Below, in pieces: positions 1 through 10,460 of a stretch of 36,125 bases of DNA (position 1 is the stretch's first letter; every line of letters starts with the position of its first letter). The notes below the pieces were generated by a model. It searched no databases and was not told the DNA's origin. It saw only the letters and a list, made by a program, of their open reading frames with translations. Location of the stretch: positions 1 to 36,125 of the forward strand of contig JAICVS010000030.1 in the NCBI GenBank assembly GCA_025935195.1, read 5' to 3'. Position numbers and translations under genes: made by a program. Source of the DNA: Ktedonobacterales bacterium (GTDB lineage Bacteria > Chloroflexota > Ktedonobacteria > Ktedonobacterales > JADMIN01).

Positions 1-1
1 G

Positions 2-961
2 CAGCTTCGCGACGTGAAGGTATACTTCCCGATTCGCGGTGGGCTGCTCGGCCGCACGGTCGCGCAGGTGAAAGCGGTGGACGGCGTTAGCTTCGACATC
101 CGCCGTGGCGAGACGCTCGGCCTGGTGGGCGAGAGCGGCTGCGGCAAGTCCACGCTGGGCCGCGCCATCCTGCATCTCATTCCACCAACCGCGGGATCGA
201 TCATCTTCAACGGCGACGACCTGACGCGGCTCTCGCCCAACGCCCTGCGCCAGCGGCGCGGCGACATGCAGATGATCTTCCAGGATCCCTTCAGCTCGCT
301 GGACCCCCGCTACACCATCGCCCGCGTGATCCTGGAGCCGCTCATCAACTACAATCGCGGCGGCGGCGACCAGCGGGCGACCCGCGTGCGCGAGCTGCTG
401 CAGGTGGTGGGGCTCAATCCCAACTGGATCAACCGCTATCCACACGAGTTCAGCGGCGGCCAGCGCCAGCGCATCGGCATCGCTCGCGCGCTCGCCCTGA
501 ATCCCAAATTCATCGTGGCCGACGAGCCCACCTCGGCGCTGGATGTCTCGATCCAGGCGCAGGTGCTCAACCTGATGCGCGACCTGCAGCAGGAGTTCCA
601 CCTCACCTATCTCTTCATCTCCCACAACCTCTCGGCCATCAAGCATGTGAGTGACCGTGTGGCCGTCATGTACCTCGGTCAGATCATGGAGATCGGCAAC
701 AGCGAAGATGTGTACCGGGATCCGCAGCATCCGTATACCATCGCGCTGCTCTCGGCCAGCCCCATCCCGGACCCAGAGCTGGAGTCATCGCGCAAGCGCA
801 TCATCCTCACCGGAGACGTGCCCAGCCCCGTGAATCCGCCGACTGGGTGTCCATTTCACCCGCGCTGCTGGAAGGCGCAGCCCATCTGCCGCGAGGTCCG
901 GCCGCCGCTGGAGCTGAAGCGGAATAATCAGTTGGCCGCGTGCCACTTCCCCGGCGCGTAG
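2..961 (+). CDS. Oligopeptide/dipeptide ABC transporter ATP-binding protein (OppF/DppF-like), 5' end outside window
   Basis: Walker A GESGCGKST, signature FSGGQRQRIGIARAL, Walker B FIVADEPTSALD, C-terminal oligopeptide-transporter motif NPPTGCPFHPRC; frame is open to the left edge (QLRDVKVYFP). Confidence 0.95.
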   Translation, partial: QLRDVKVYFPIRGGLLGRTVAQVKAVDGVSFDIRRGETLGLVGESGCGKSTLGRAILHLIPPTAGSIIFNGDDLTRLSPNALRQRRGDMQMIFQDPFSSLDPRYTIARVILEPLINYNRGGGDQRATRVRELLQVVGLNPNWINRYPHEFSGGQRQRIGIARALALNPKFIVADEPTSALDVSIQAQVLNLMRDLQQEFHLTYLFISHNLSAIKHVSDRVAVMYLGQIMEIGNSEDVYRDPQHPYTIALLSASPIPDPELESSRKRIILTGDVPSPVNPPTGCPFHPRCWKAQPICREVRPPLELKRNNQLAACHFPGA

Positions 962-1209
962 ACGCGGTGGGACGGCGGGATCCTTCTCCCGCCATCCCAC
1001 CTGTCTGGACATCGGTCAGTCTACCCCGCCCACGTTACGCGGCGCTCCGCATGGCGTAGAATGAGCGTGCGGGGCGGGCGAGATAATTGAGACGCGCCGT
1101 AGGCGGGCGCGTGATCAGGTTGTCCATCGCGTATGCCCGCCATCCCCGCGAGCCGGTCGAGGCAACGGAGCCTTTGATCGGGTACGACACCTCAATGAGG
1201 AGGGTCATC

Positions 1210-1485
1210 GTGAAGCTTCGTGGATTACGTCAGGCGCGCCAACGCAGCGGCCTCAGCATCAGCCAGCTCGCGGATATTACGGACCTGCGCCGCGACACCA
1301 TCACGCATCTGGAGCATGGCAAGGAAGAGCCGCAACCCTACGTGTTGCGCCGCCTGGCAACCGCCCTCAACGCCACTACCGCGGACCTCGTCGGCATCTC
1401 TGTGATCGAATCCCCGCCAGCCGATCATCCTCAATCCACTGCCCCACATGATGGCGCGACGTCGTTAAGCGCCGCGGCCAGCTAA
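1210..1485 (+). CDS. XRE-family helix-turn-helix transcriptional regulator
   Basis: LRQARQRSGLSISQLADITDLRRDTITHLEHGKEEPQPYVLRRLATALNATTADLVG HTH_3 pattern; GTG at 1210 preceded by AGGAGG (ATG 1195 is an alternative). Confidence 0.85.
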   Translation: MKLRGLRQARQRSGLSISQLADITDLRRDTITHLEHGKEEPQPYVLRRLATALNATTADLVGISVIESPPADHPQSTAPHDGATSLSAAAS

Positions 1486-1575
1486 CACTACCGGTGGCGA
1501 GTGCGGATATCCGGACGCGACCGCTTCCCGCCCGTATCCATGCCGCTAGGCGAGCAGGCGAGCGGGCGCTGCCGG

Positions 1576-3684
1576 TCAGCCTTGTACGTCGCGCTCGTCG
1601 CGCTCCAGAGTGGGGAGCGCGGAGGTTTCGTGATGCGCACGCGCGGGTATCGGCGGCGCAGCGTCGTGCCGATCCTCTCCGAGCGGTCCGCTGAGCGATG
1701 GGAACGATCGTGGCGACGAGGGAAGATGGGAATTTGGGGCGCTTGGGAAAGCCCTGTCTCCGTGGGCGGATGGTCTGCTGGAGTCGGGAGGCGGCGCGGC
1801 CACGGACTGAGGCAATGGCGGCAGTGGAGGCAAGGGAGCCGACGATTGCGGCAAAGCCCTCGTCGTCGCGCCGCGCGCGACGGGGGATGGCGCGACGACA
1901 TGAGGAGGGGCATAGAGGGGGATAGAAGCCGCTGAGCCTGGGATGCTCACGGCGGGCATAGGCTGTGTGGTGATCTCCGGCGTGGCGGCGGGGGAGAGCG
2001 TGGGGGCCGGCAGCTCTGCCTCGCGCTCCGGCGCCGCGCCGAGGCGGAAGACGCTGATCGAGCGCAGGAGCGCGCGCGCCAGCTCTTCCAGGCGATCCAG
2101 CGCGGCACGACTCTCTTCCATGCTGTCGCGGGTTTGCATGGTGATGTCGGCGATGTCCGCCATCGAGCGCGAGATGGCGGCGGCAGTCTCAGCCTGTTGT
2201 GTGGCCGTGTCGTTCATGACGGCGATGGCTTGTGCCAGCTTCCGTGTGGCAAGATCCACGGCCTCAAGCGCGGCGCCCGCCCGCAGCGCCAGCTCAGACT
2301 GAAGCACGACCTGCTGTGTGCTGTGCTCGATGGCGATGACGACGCTATTCGTCTCGTTCTGCATGCCCTTGATGCGCGCATGGATTTGTTTGGTCGCCTC
2401 GGCGCTGCTGTTGGCGAGGTTGCGGATCTCCTGTGCGACGATGGCGAAGCCACGGCCGTTCTCGCCGGCGCGCGCCGCTTCGATGGCGGCGTTGAGGGCG
2501 AGCAGATTAGTCTGGCTGGTGAAGTCGGAGACCATCTGCACGATCTCGCCGATCTCCTGGCTGCTCTCGCCAAGCCGCTTCATCTTCTTGACGGACTGTA
2601 TCGCCATCTCGCGCACCTGGCTCATGCCCTCGGCCGCATGCTCAGCCGCATCGCGCCCTTCCCGCGAGATTTCGATGGCCTCGTGCGCCTCGCCAGCCGC
2701 CCGATGGGCGATGTCGGCGATGGTGTGGACGCTGGCGGCCATGTCGCCAATGGCGGTCGAGACCTCTAGAATCTGATCTGCCTGGTGTTGGGCGTTGGTG
2801 ACGAGCTGAGTGGCGGCGTCACGCATGCCGGCGGCGTTCTCGGCAACCACCACGCCAGCCTGACGTGTCTCTCGCAGGAGCTTGCTGAGCGCCTCCAGCA
2901 CCGCGTTGAGCGACTCGGCCATCGGTCGCAGCGCCTGATCGTCGGCCTGTACTCGTACCTCCAGATTGCCCTGGCGCACCTGCTCCAGATGGTAGAGCAG
3001 CGCGAAAAGCTGGTCTTCGAGGGCGCCACGTTCCTGTTCACGCTCCTGGAAGAGCGCCGAGGTGTCAATGGCGAGGGCGGCCTGGCTGGCGAACAGCTCG
3101 ACAATCTCCAGGGTCTCGAGGGAAGGAATCTTGCCGTCGTCGGGCTGGTCGAGCGAGAGGATGCCGAGGATTTCCCCCTCGTGACGCGGGCTGTAGAGCG
3201 GGACGAAGAGCACGTCTTCGGGGTGCCAGGCATCGGGGGAGCGCTGGGCACTGGGGGGCTGGGGCGTGTAGACGGTGACACCCTCGACCCCTTCGAGCAG
3301 GTGTTTGTAGAGATGGCTGATGAAATAGGAGCGACCGACACAGAATTCCGGCCGCATCACGGAGAAGAGCCGGGAGACGGCAGGGGGTGACTTGATCAGG
3401 CGTTGGCGCTCAGCGTCGGTCAGGCCAGTGGTGGCGACCACCTCGGCGTACTCGGCGCCCGAAGGGAAGAGGTTGAGCACGGCGACCTGGAAGCCCAGTG
3501 TGCCGCTGATGGCGTCCACAACATGCGCCAGGATGCTCTCAAGCCCCATCTCGGCACGCAGCTCGGTGCCAAGGCGCACGATCTCCTTGATCTGTCGCGT
3601 GCGGCGCTCGACATCGCGATCGGAGCCGCGCCGCTGTACCCAGTTCACGACCATACGCCCCCTCTTCCCAACTGGCCGGCACAC
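1576..3684 (-). CDS. Soluble methyl-accepting chemotaxis-like protein (GAF, HAMP-like, MCP signalling domain, Pro/Ser-rich C-terminal tail)
   Basis: MCP hairpin-tip motif [37 protein letters not shown]-terminal GAF-like region; no transmembrane segment seen. Confidence 0.9.
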   Translation of the reverse strand: MCRPVGKRGRMVVNWVQRRGSDRDVERRTRQIKEIVRLGTELRAEMGLESILAHVVDAISGTLGFQVAVLNLFPSGAEYAEVVATTGLTDAERQRLIKSPPAVSRLFSVMRPEFCVGRSYFISHLYKHLLEGVEGVTVYTPQPPSAQRSPDAWHPEDVLFVPLYSPRHEGEILGILSLDQPDDGKIPSLETLEIVELFASQAALAIDTSALFQEREQERGALEDQLFALLYHLEQVRQGNLEVRVQADDQALRPMAESLNAVLEALSKLLRETRQAGVVVAENAAGMRDAATQLVTNAQHQADQILEVSTAIGDMAASVHTIADIAHRAAGEAHEAIEISREGRDAAEHAAEGMSQVREMAIQSVKKMKRLGESSQEIGEIVQMVSDFTSQTNLLALNAAIEAARAGENGRGFAIVAQEIRNLANSSAEATKQIHARIKGMQNETNSVVIAIEHSTQQVVLQSELALRAGAALEAVDLATRKLAQAIAVMNDTATQQAETAAAISRSMADIADITMQTRDSMEESRAALDRLEELARALLRSISVFRLGAAPEREAELPAPTLSPAATPEITTQPMPAVSIPGSAASIPLYAPPHVVAPSPVARGATTRALPQSSAPLPPLPPLPQSVAAPPPDSSRPSAHGDRAFPSAPNSHLPSSPRSFPSLSGPLGEDRHDAAPPIPARAHHETSALPTLERDERDVQG

Positions 3685-3861
3685 CGTCTCTTGTTCGTCT
3701 GTTTACCGTGGCAGTGACCGGGCCGCGTGCCGTCTCCTCGTCAGCGTCTCCTCACTGCCAGCGCCATCTTGCCGCCTCGTCGGTCCGCCGCTCAGGATAG
3801 CACATCCTCCTTCGTCACACAAACGCCGCGCCACGCTTGCCATCGTATGGCCGCCTATGGG

Positions 3862-5013
3862 TCAGGCAAGCGCCTCATGGATGAAGCGAGCGCAGACGGC
3901 GCGGAAGCGCGCCAGGCTGAGCAGGGCGATCCATTCGTCGTGGCTGTGCCAGTTGGCGCATTCGGGCTGGAAGATGAGGGTGGGGATGCCGCGGGCGGCG
4001 AAGAAGCGCGCATCCGAGGCGCCCGCCTCGCGGGCGAGCGGGAGGTCGTGCCCAAGCTCGCGCCGCGCCGCCGCTTGCAGCAGGGCGACCGAGGGCGAGT
4101 GATCGTCCAGACGGAAGGCGGGGCCGCGCAGCAGTGTCCGGGTGGCGGTGTGGAAGGGGCGGAGGATGGCCGCGATCTCGCCAGCAAGAGCGGTGGACGT
4201 GTCAGCGGTGGAAGGCGAAGCGCCGGCGGGATAGCGGATATCGAGGATGCCGCTGGCGGCCTGGGGGAGGGTATTGGGCGAGTTGCCTTCGCTACGGAGA
4301 TCGGTGAGGGTGATGGAGACGCGCCAGTCATCTTCGTCCGTGGGGATGGGGTAGCGGCGGCGCAGCTCCTCGTAGCCGGCGTAGAGGCGCTCGATGGCGC
4401 TCGCGCCCAGCCAGGGACGAGAGCCGTGCGCCGCCGTGCCATGTGTGGAGAGCGCCAGCCGCAGCACGCCTTTCTGCTCGCGGATGAGGCGCATGTTGGC
4501 ACCGCCGTCGGGCAGCAGCACGACCTCAGGCGGCGTCTCCATGCGCTCCAGCACGTGGAGCGCGCCATGCTCGCCGCCGCTTTCTTCGTCAGTGGTGAGG
4601 AGCAGGCCCAGGCTGGGCAGGCGCTCGCAAGCCAGAAGGTCCAGCAGGGCCGCGACAGGGCCTTTCATGTCGGCGGCGCCACGGCCATAGAGCCGGCCGC
4701 GCTCGTCACGTCGCGGGGTGAAGGCATTCGGTTCGGAGGCGGCGACAACGTCCAGGTGGCCGACGAGCAGCACACGAGGCGGGGTGTCGCCGTGCCACAG
4801 CAGCGCGGATGGCTTGCCGCCGGAATGGTACCGCTGGACGCGCAGGTCTGGCGCGCGGGAGCGGGCATGTTCGACGGCCCAGGCGAGGCAGCGGTCCAGC
4901 GCGTCGCTGTCGTCCGCGAGGGTGGGGAAGGCGATGAGCGCGGCGGCGATCTCCGCCAATCGCTCGCTGTCGTCGGGCGTCGCGTCGTCGGGTGTGTGCG
5001 TGTGGCTGCTCAC
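3862..5013 (-). CDS. M20 family metallopeptidase (ArgE/DapE/ACY1-like)
   Basis: LLVGHLDVVAA, GRGAADMKGPVAALLD, TTDEESGGEHGA metal-site motifs. Confidence 0.88.
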   Translation of the reverse strand: MSSHTHTPDDATPDDSERLAEIAAALIAFPTLADDSDALDRCLAWAVEHARSRAPDLRVQRYHSGGKPSALLWHGDTPPRVLLVGHLDVVAASEPNAFTPRRDERGRLYGRGAADMKGPVAALLDLLACERLPSLGLLLTTDEESGGEHGALHVLERMETPPEVVLLPDGGANMRLIREQKGVLRLALSTHGTAAHGSRPWLGASAIERLYAGYEELRRRYPIPTDEDDWRVSITLTDLRSEGNSPNTLPQAASGILDIRYPAGASPSTADTSTALAGEIAAILRPFHTATRTLLRGPAFRLDDHSPSVALLQAAARRELGHDLPLAREAGASDARFFAARGIPTLIFQPECANWHSHDEWIALLSLARFRAVCARFIHEALA

Positions 5014-5095
5014 GAATCACCGTCCGATCTAGCGGTCGCGCCGGGCGTGTCCTCAGCGTGTGGCATGGGTGGTCTATAGTTTCCTACGTCAGATA

Positions 5096-5116
5096 CCCCC
5101 GGCTCAAGCACGGGGG
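5096..5116 (-). other. Candidate TnpB element right-end hairpin / possible omegaRNA 3' part
   Basis: Minus strand CCCCCG-TGCTTGAGC-CGGGGG, 6-bp stem with the tnpB TGA stop codon inside the loop. Confidence 0.5.
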
Positions 5117-6411
5117 CTTGTGTCTGGACTCCACCGCAACTCCGTGTAGCGTCGCCGCCGCACGGCTTTGGCTTCAGCGTCCGACACATCAGGGCGTTCC
5201 GACAAGACGCCCGTTCTCACCCAGTCCTGCCGGGCGAGAAGCGTTCTGAGCGCGACGTTGCGCGCGCCTACCAAGTCCGCGTGGATGACTAGACGGCACG
5301 CCTGACAGCTGAATAGCAATCCTTTGCTGGGCCGGTTATCCGCTGCGGTGTACCCACAGCGTGGGCATGCTTGACTGGTCTTGTAGGCGTCCACCTTCAC
5401 GGTCATGCTGCCAGCAAGCAGTGCTTTGTAGGCCACATAGCCCTGCAGCTCGGCGAAGGCCCACTGCGAGGTGTGCCGATTCGCACGGCGCTGCTTCTCC
5501 GTGGCCTTCTGACGGTGCCCGCGGTTAGTCCGCTCACGGATGTGGGTCAGGTCTTCCAGGCCAATGAGGCTGTGCGGATAGGCGTCCACGATCTGCCGGC
5601 TGATGACGTGGTTGCGATCTTGCTTCAACCGTCTCTCTCTCCCGGCGATCACGATGAGTCGTCGTGTGGCCGAGCGAGTGCCTTTCTGCTGCAATCGCTT
5701 CCGCAGCCGGGCGTAGTGGTCTGCCTGGGCACGGGCCTCTTTGCCAGGAAAGAACCGTGTACGGTTTTGTGTGTCCGTGGCGGCGGCCAGATACCGCTGG
5801 CCCACGTCCACGCCGACGAGACGTTGATGCGCCTCAGGACTCGGGTCCGCGACCGCAATCTCCAGACTCACCAGCAGGTAGAACTGCTGGCGCGGCTTGT
5901 CATACCAGAGCTTGGCGGCGCCGATGCGCGCCCCCTGCTGGATGAGGGACACGTGCCGGGCATAGCCGCTATAGGGCAGAATCACCCGCCCATCCAAGGT
6001 CAGGAGGCTCACCCGCCGGTCCGTCTTGAAGCTGTAGTCCTTGCCAAACTGGTAGGTCAATGTAGGCGAGATGAAGCGCGGCACGGTATCCAGGCCTCGG
6101 TAGTGCTTCTTCGTCTTGCCCGCCGCCCGCGCCGCCACATTGGTCTTCACCTTGGTCCACAGCGTCTTGTAGGTCGCGCCGACCTGACGTGGCACTGAGC
6201 AGGCCATCTGCGCGGGCAACCCAAAGCGTGTGCGGATGGCCGCGTAGGTGCCGTCCTGCAAGTCTACCGCATGGCTCATCTTGCCGTGTGCGAAGGCATA
6301 GCCACTCACGTAGTTCAGCGCGTCGCGGTAGGTCAGTTGGGTCTGGCGCAGCGCGCGGAACTGCGCAGGAGTCGTATGCAGCTTGAGCTTGGCGGTGATG
6401 ATCTGCTTCAT
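5104..6411 (-). CDS. tnpB: IS200/IS605-family TnpB RNA-guided nuclease (OrfB), apparently full length
   Basis: RuvC-I GVDVGQRYLAAATD, RuvC-II LIGLEDL, zinc finger CPRCG-x-CQAC, RuvC-III HADLVGARNVA. Confidence 0.93.
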   Translation of the reverse strand: MKQIITAKLKLHTTPAQFRALRQTQLTYRDALNYVSGYAFAHGKMSHAVDLQDGTYAAIRTRFGLPAQMACSVPRQVGATYKTLWTKVKTNVAARAAGKTKKHYRGLDTVPRFISPTLTYQFGKDYSFKTDRRVSLLTLDGRVILPYSGYARHVSLIQQGARIGAAKLWYDKPRQQFYLLVSLEIAVADPSPEAHQRLVGVDVGQRYLAAATDTQNRTRFFPGKEARAQADHYARLRKRLQQKGTRSATRRLIVIAGRERRLKQDRNHVISRQIVDAYPHSLIGLEDLTHIRERTNRGHRQKATEKQRRANRHTSQWAFAELQGYVAYKALLAGSMTVKVDAYKTSQACPRCGYTAADNRPSKGLLFSCQACRLVIHADLVGARNVALRTLLARQDWVRTGVLSERPDVSDAEAKAVRRRRYTELRWSPDTSPRA

Positions 6412-6603
6412 ACAGGCAGTCTCTCACACGTTCACCCCTATCGCAAGCGATGTCTACTGATGAAAAACATCCCTGCCTGACGGCAGCGGCGCATTCCTTC
6501 CCGCCCTAAAGGGACGGGGCTTCCTGCGCCGGTTTCTGTGATATTGGGGCGTGGGCACGGTGCGCGCCTCAACGAGCGTCGAGTGGAGAAAGCGAGAACA
6601 GGC

Positions 6604-6984
6604 GTGGCAGAACAACACGGCGGGCCGCCCCAGGTGCAGGGGACGCCCATGCCGACACCCAGCGGCTTGCAGTACATCGAGGTAGCGCGGGGGAGCGGGG
6701 CCGAGGCGCGGGCGGGCCAGCAGGTGACGGTGCATTATACGGGCTGGCTGACGAATGGGACAGAGTTCGACGGCTCGCGCGGGCGCAACCAGCCGTTCGC
6801 GTTCGCGCTGGGGCGCGGGCAGGTGATTCGCGGCTGGGATGAGGGCGTGCAAGGGATGCGTGTGGGCGGGCAGCGCCGGCTGATCATCCCGCCGGAGCTG
6901 GGCTATGGAGCGCGCGGGGCAGGCGGGGTGATTCCGCCGAACGCGACGCTGATCTTCGACGTGGAGTTGCTCGACGTGCGCTAG
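6604..6984 (+). CDS. FKBP-type peptidyl-prolyl cis-trans isomerase
   Basis: VTVHYTGWLTNGTEFDGSRGRNQPFAFALGRGQVIRGWDEGVQGMRVGGQRRLIIPPELGYG; start codon uncertain. Confidence 0.93.
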   Translation: MAEQHGGPPQVQGTPMPTPSGLQYIEVARGSGAEARAGQQVTVHYTGWLTNGTEFDGSRGRNQPFAFALGRGQVIRGWDEGVQGMRVGGQRRLIIPPELGYGARGAGGVIPPNATLIFDVELLDVR

Positions 6985-7062
6985 GCGCGCTCCGCATGCC
7001 GGCACCGGATGGCGGGCGTTGAGGGGAAGGCGTTTTGGCCGCAAATGATCACTCGCCCTTCC

Positions 7063-8517
7063 TTACGCGCTGATGGTGACGGCGACGATGCCCGCCAATG
7101 TGCCGATGAAGAGGGTGCGCTGCGAGAGCGTGGGCGTGGCGAAGCGCGAGATGGGACCGACGGGGAGCGTCGCGCGGACCGCGCCCGTGGCGGCGTCGAG
7201 CGCGTAGAGCGTGCCGGAAGGGGAGGTGTCGAGGCTGTAGACCGTCTGGCCGGCGACGATGGGCGAGCCGGTCACCTGCGCGGGGGCGTGCCAGCCGAGT
7301 GATACGCTTGGGGTGGATGTGGCGGAGGTGAGGGTGAGCTGGCGCAGGCCGTTGGTGCAGGGGATGAAGAGGGATTGCCCGCTGACGGCAGCGCCCCCGT
7401 AGGCACGGCAGACTTGCAGCGTTTGGAGCTGACCGCCGACGCCGCCGAGGTGATCGGCGCGCAGCAGGTAGCCCTGCCCGCCTTTGCCGTTGGCGTAGAC
7501 CAGCCCGCTGGGCAGCAGCACCGGCCCCATTGAGCCGAGGTCGGCATCTCCCGCGTTCTCTTGCGGCCAACTGCTCGGCGCGAAGCCATCCTGAAGCTGG
7601 AGCGTGGGCGAGAGGCGCAGGATGGAATCGCTGTGGTCCCAGTCGCCGCCGGTGGCGGCGCCGTTGCCGACGGAGACGTACAAGTTGCCCTGGGCGTCTA
7701 GGACCAGCCCAGGCGTGGCCCAAATGCCAGCCTCGCGCTGGGTTGGCACCTGATAGGTGAGCAGCACGCCGGCGCCATCGGTGCGCGCGGCGACGACGGT
7801 GCCGTGGTAGTTGCCGCAGTCGCCGAAGAGGCCACCATAGGCGATGTAAACATGGTCGCCGGCGAGGGCGAGGGCGGCGCGCTGCTGGAGGACGGTCGGA
7901 TCGGCGCCGGGCGGGTCAACGGAGCGGCGGACCTTGACCTGGCCGGTATCGGGGTCCAGGCCGACGAGCTCGTGGGCCGAGCCGGTGATCTCGGCGACGG
8001 CGAAGACGAGGTTGGTGCGCGGATCGTAGACCGGTGTGCCGGTGATGCCGAGCGGGTCAATGTTGCCGCAGGGCAGCGCGGAGAGCGGCACCGGCTGGCC
8101 GACGGAGGTGCGCCACTGCACCTGGCCGGTGCGCGCGTCTAGGGCATACAGGGTGTCGTGCTCGGTCGCCACGAGCACGTGGCCGCGGACGACGAGCGGC
8201 TCGGCGTAGACGGCGCCATCAAGAGGGGTCTGCCAGAGGCGAGTGAGGCTGCGAGGGTCGGGAGCGCCGGCAATGAAGCCGGTGCGGGCCGGGTTGGCGT
8301 GGTACATAGTCCAGTCGGCGCTGGTCGCGGGGCGCGGCGTGAGCGTGGCGGGGGCGAGCGTGGTCGGCGTGATGGGCGCGGGCGGGGGCGGGCTATCTCC
8401 GCAGGCGGACAGGAGGAGCAGCAGCGCGGCGCATACCCCAGCCCAGACGGCGTAGATATGACCGCGACGGGCGGATGGGACACGAGATGTGGATGTGGTG
8501 CGCTTGTCGTCTCTCAT
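7063..8517 (-). CDS. PQQ-binding-like beta-propeller repeat lipoprotein
   Basis: Signal/lipobox LLLLLSACG; blades such as LYALDARTGQVQWRTSVGQPV, VYSLDTSPSGTLYALDAATGAVRATLPVG. Start MRDDKR at 8517. Confidence 0.82.
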   Translation of the reverse strand: MRDDKRTTSTSRVPSARRGHIYAVWAGVCAALLLLLSACGDSPPPPAPITPTTLAPATLTPRPATSADWTMYHANPARTGFIAGAPDPRSLTRLWQTPLDGAVYAEPLVVRGHVLVATEHDTLYALDARTGQVQWRTSVGQPVPLSALPCGNIDPLGITGTPVYDPRTNLVFAVAEITGSAHELVGLDPDTGQVKVRRSVDPPGADPTVLQQRAALALAGDHVYIAYGGLFGDCGNYHGTVVAARTDGAGVLLTYQVPTQREAGIWATPGLVLDAQGNLYVSVGNGAATGGDWDHSDSILRLSPTLQLQDGFAPSSWPQENAGDADLGSMGPVLLPSGLVYANGKGGQGYLLRADHLGGVGGQLQTLQVCRAYGGAAVSGQSLFIPCTNGLRQLTLTSATSTPSVSLGWHAPAQVTGSPIVAGQTVYSLDTSPSGTLYALDAATGAVRATLPVGPISRFATPTLSQRTLFIGTLAGIVAVTISA

Positions 8518-8722
8518 CTGCCGGCCTTTCTCGCCAGGTGGCACTGCCCCATTCGCATCTGCGCCGCGTCCAGGCGCGCGGCCGCACTCGCCATTTGGAC
8601 TATAGTATGACGCGCGGAATAGGCGGGGTATGACTGGGGTATGACGCAGGGTCGGGCGTGCGGTACGATATAGCTCTGGATGACGCCGGGCCGAGGTGGC
8701 TCGGAGAGGAGGAGGGAAGGTT

Positions 8723-9235
8723 ATGGCCAAGCAATACAGCGCACCGCCACAGATGGGGATCGATCCGAACAAGCAGTATCTCGCGACGTTCCACACGAAC
8801 AAGGGCGACTTCGCGGTGCAGCTCTTCGCGAAGGAGGCGCCGGCGACGGTGAACAACTTCGTCTTCCTGGCGCGCGAGGGCTTCTACGACGGCACGACGT
8901 TTCATCGTGTGATCAAGGGATTCATGGTGCAAGGCGGCGACCCGACGGGAACGGGGACGGGCGGGCCAGGCTACCGCTTCAACGACGAGCGCGGGGCGCT
9001 GGCGCTCAAGCACGAGGGGGCGGGCATCCTGAGCATGGCGAACGCGGGAGCGAATACCAATGGCTCGCAGTTCTTCATTACCTATGGGCCGACGCCGCAC
9101 CTGAACGGGAAGCACGCTGTCTTCGGCAAGGTGGTGAGTGGAATGGATGTGGTGAATAGCATTCGCGAGCGTGATCCGCAGCGCGACCGGCAGCCGGGCG
9201 ATGTGATCACCAGTGTCGAGATCAGTGAGCGTTAG
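8723..9235 (+). CDS. Cyclophilin-type peptidyl-prolyl cis-trans isomerase
   Basis: [45 protein letters not shown]...[35 protein letters not shown] before ATG 8723. Confidence 0.95.
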   Translation: MAKQYSAPPQMGIDPNKQYLATFHTNKGDFAVQLFAKEAPATVNNFVFLAREGFYDGTTFHRVIKGFMVQGGDPTGTGTGGPGYRFNDERGALALKHEGAGILSMANAGANTNGSQFFITYGPTPHLNGKHAVFGKVVSGMDVVNSIRERDPQRDRQPGDVITSVEISER

Positions 9236-9238
9236 GCC

Positions 9239-10171
9239 GTGGCGGAGTCTCAGAAGCAGATCAAAGACGCGGCCCGAACTGAGGGCCAGGCGGCGGCGGC
9301 GGCAGAACCAACGCTGGCGGTGATCGCCGACATCCACGGGAATCTGCCGGCGCTGGAGGCGGTGCTGGCCGATCTGGCGCGGGTGCGGCCGGATCGGATC
9401 GTGGTGGCGGGCGATTTCGTGAATCGGGGGCCGCAGGGGCGGGCGGTGCTGGAGCGGCTCGCGCCATTGGGATATCCGGCGATCAGCGGGAATCACGATA
9501 CGTGGCTGGTGGCGCTCGCGCGCGGCGAGCTGGTGCCGCGCGACTGGGGCAGCGCGTGGACGACGCCGGTGCGGCTGGCGCTGGAGGAGCTGACGCCGGA
9601 GTGGCTGGCGTGGCTGGAGGCGCTGCCCTTCAGCCTGCGGGTGGAACTGCCGGGGGCGGCGCCGATCCGGCTGGTGCATGGCAGCCCGCGCCACTCGCGC
9701 GAGGGGATGGGCCGGCTGCGCGCTGATGCGGAGGTGGCCGAGGCGCTGGCGGGAGTGGAGGAGCGGACGGTGATCGGGGCGCACATTCACTACCCGCACG
9801 AGCGCATGGTGGCGGGGACGCATGTGGTGGTGGTGGGCGCGGTGGGCTGCCCGTTCAATGGGGATGTCAACGCGCAGTATGGGCTGTTCCGCTGGGATGG
9901 CGTGATGTGGCGCTTCGAGCACCGCTCCATCCCCTACGATCATGAGCCGCTGTATCAGGCATGGCGGGATGGCGGATATCTGGACGACGGCAGCCTGGCC
10001 TCGGAGCTGATGATGCTGGAGCATCGGACGGCGCGCACGCATTACGTGCCGTTCTGGGAGTGGTGCATGGCGCGGGGGCTGGCGCTGACGCGGGAACAGT
10101 ACGAGCGCTTCGCGGCGGAGCGGCCGTCGTTCACGCCGCCACCGTTCACGCCGCTGCGTGACGAGAGCTAA
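9239..10171 (+). CDS. Metallophosphoesterase (YfcE/diadenosine tetraphosphatase-like)
   Basis: VIADIHGNLPALEAVLADL, VVAGDFVNRGP, GNHDTWL, RLVHGSPRHS, IGAHIHYPHER motifs. Confidence 0.88.
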   Translation: MAESQKQIKDAARTEGQAAAAAEPTLAVIADIHGNLPALEAVLADLARVRPDRIVVAGDFVNRGPQGRAVLERLAPLGYPAISGNHDTWLVALARGELVPRDWGSAWTTPVRLALEELTPEWLAWLEALPFSLRVELPGAAPIRLVHGSPRHSREGMGRLRADAEVAEALAGVEERTVIGAHIHYPHERMVAGTHVVVVGAVGCPFNGDVNAQYGLFRWDGVMWRFEHRSIPYDHEPLYQAWRDGGYLDDGSLASELMMLEHRTARTHYVPFWEWCMARGLALTREQYERFAAERPSFTPPPFTPLRDES

Positions 10172-10206
10172 GACGAGAACCGACACGGAGGAGGAGAGGA
10201 TTGAAC

Positions 10207-10269
10207 CGCAGAGGTCGCAGAGGTCGCAGAGGTCGCAGAGGTCGCAGAGGTCGCAGAGGTCGCAGAGGT
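10207..10269. repeat. 7 perfect copies of a 9-bp tandem repeat CGCAGAGGT
   Basis: Counted directly, 63 bp = 7 x 9. Confidence 0.95.
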
Positions 10270-10308
10270 GGCGGGAGAGAGGAAGGGAGGATGGAGGAAG
10301 AGGGGGAT

Positions 10309-10460
10309 GTTGACTGGGATGGTCACCATTGCCGTTTTTGCCGCTTTTTGATTTTGTTATGAATGATGATTGGGGACGAAGGTTGAATTCAAGCCGTGTG
10401 GTGCGGATCAGCAACGTGACACTGCGCGTTCTGAGCGGCAAAAGCGGCAAGAAACGGCAA
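10309..10460. repeat. Imperfect palindromic dispersed element (copy A)
   Basis: TTGCCGTTTTTGCCGCTTTTTG (10329-10350) is nearly inverted by CAAAAGCGGCAAGAAACGGCAA (10439-10460); left arm recurs at 34361-34390. Confidence 0.7.

Noticed and set aside
5371-6198. Plus-strand 275-aa ORF across tnpB
   Set aside because: Shadow of the TnpB reading frame, whose catalytic motifs are unmistakable.
5104-6984. Complete IS605 element with TnpA
   Set aside because: No Y1 transposase ORF on either side; only TnpB.
10207-10269. CRISPR array
   Set aside because: Period is 9 bp with no spacers and no cas genes; simple tandem repeat.
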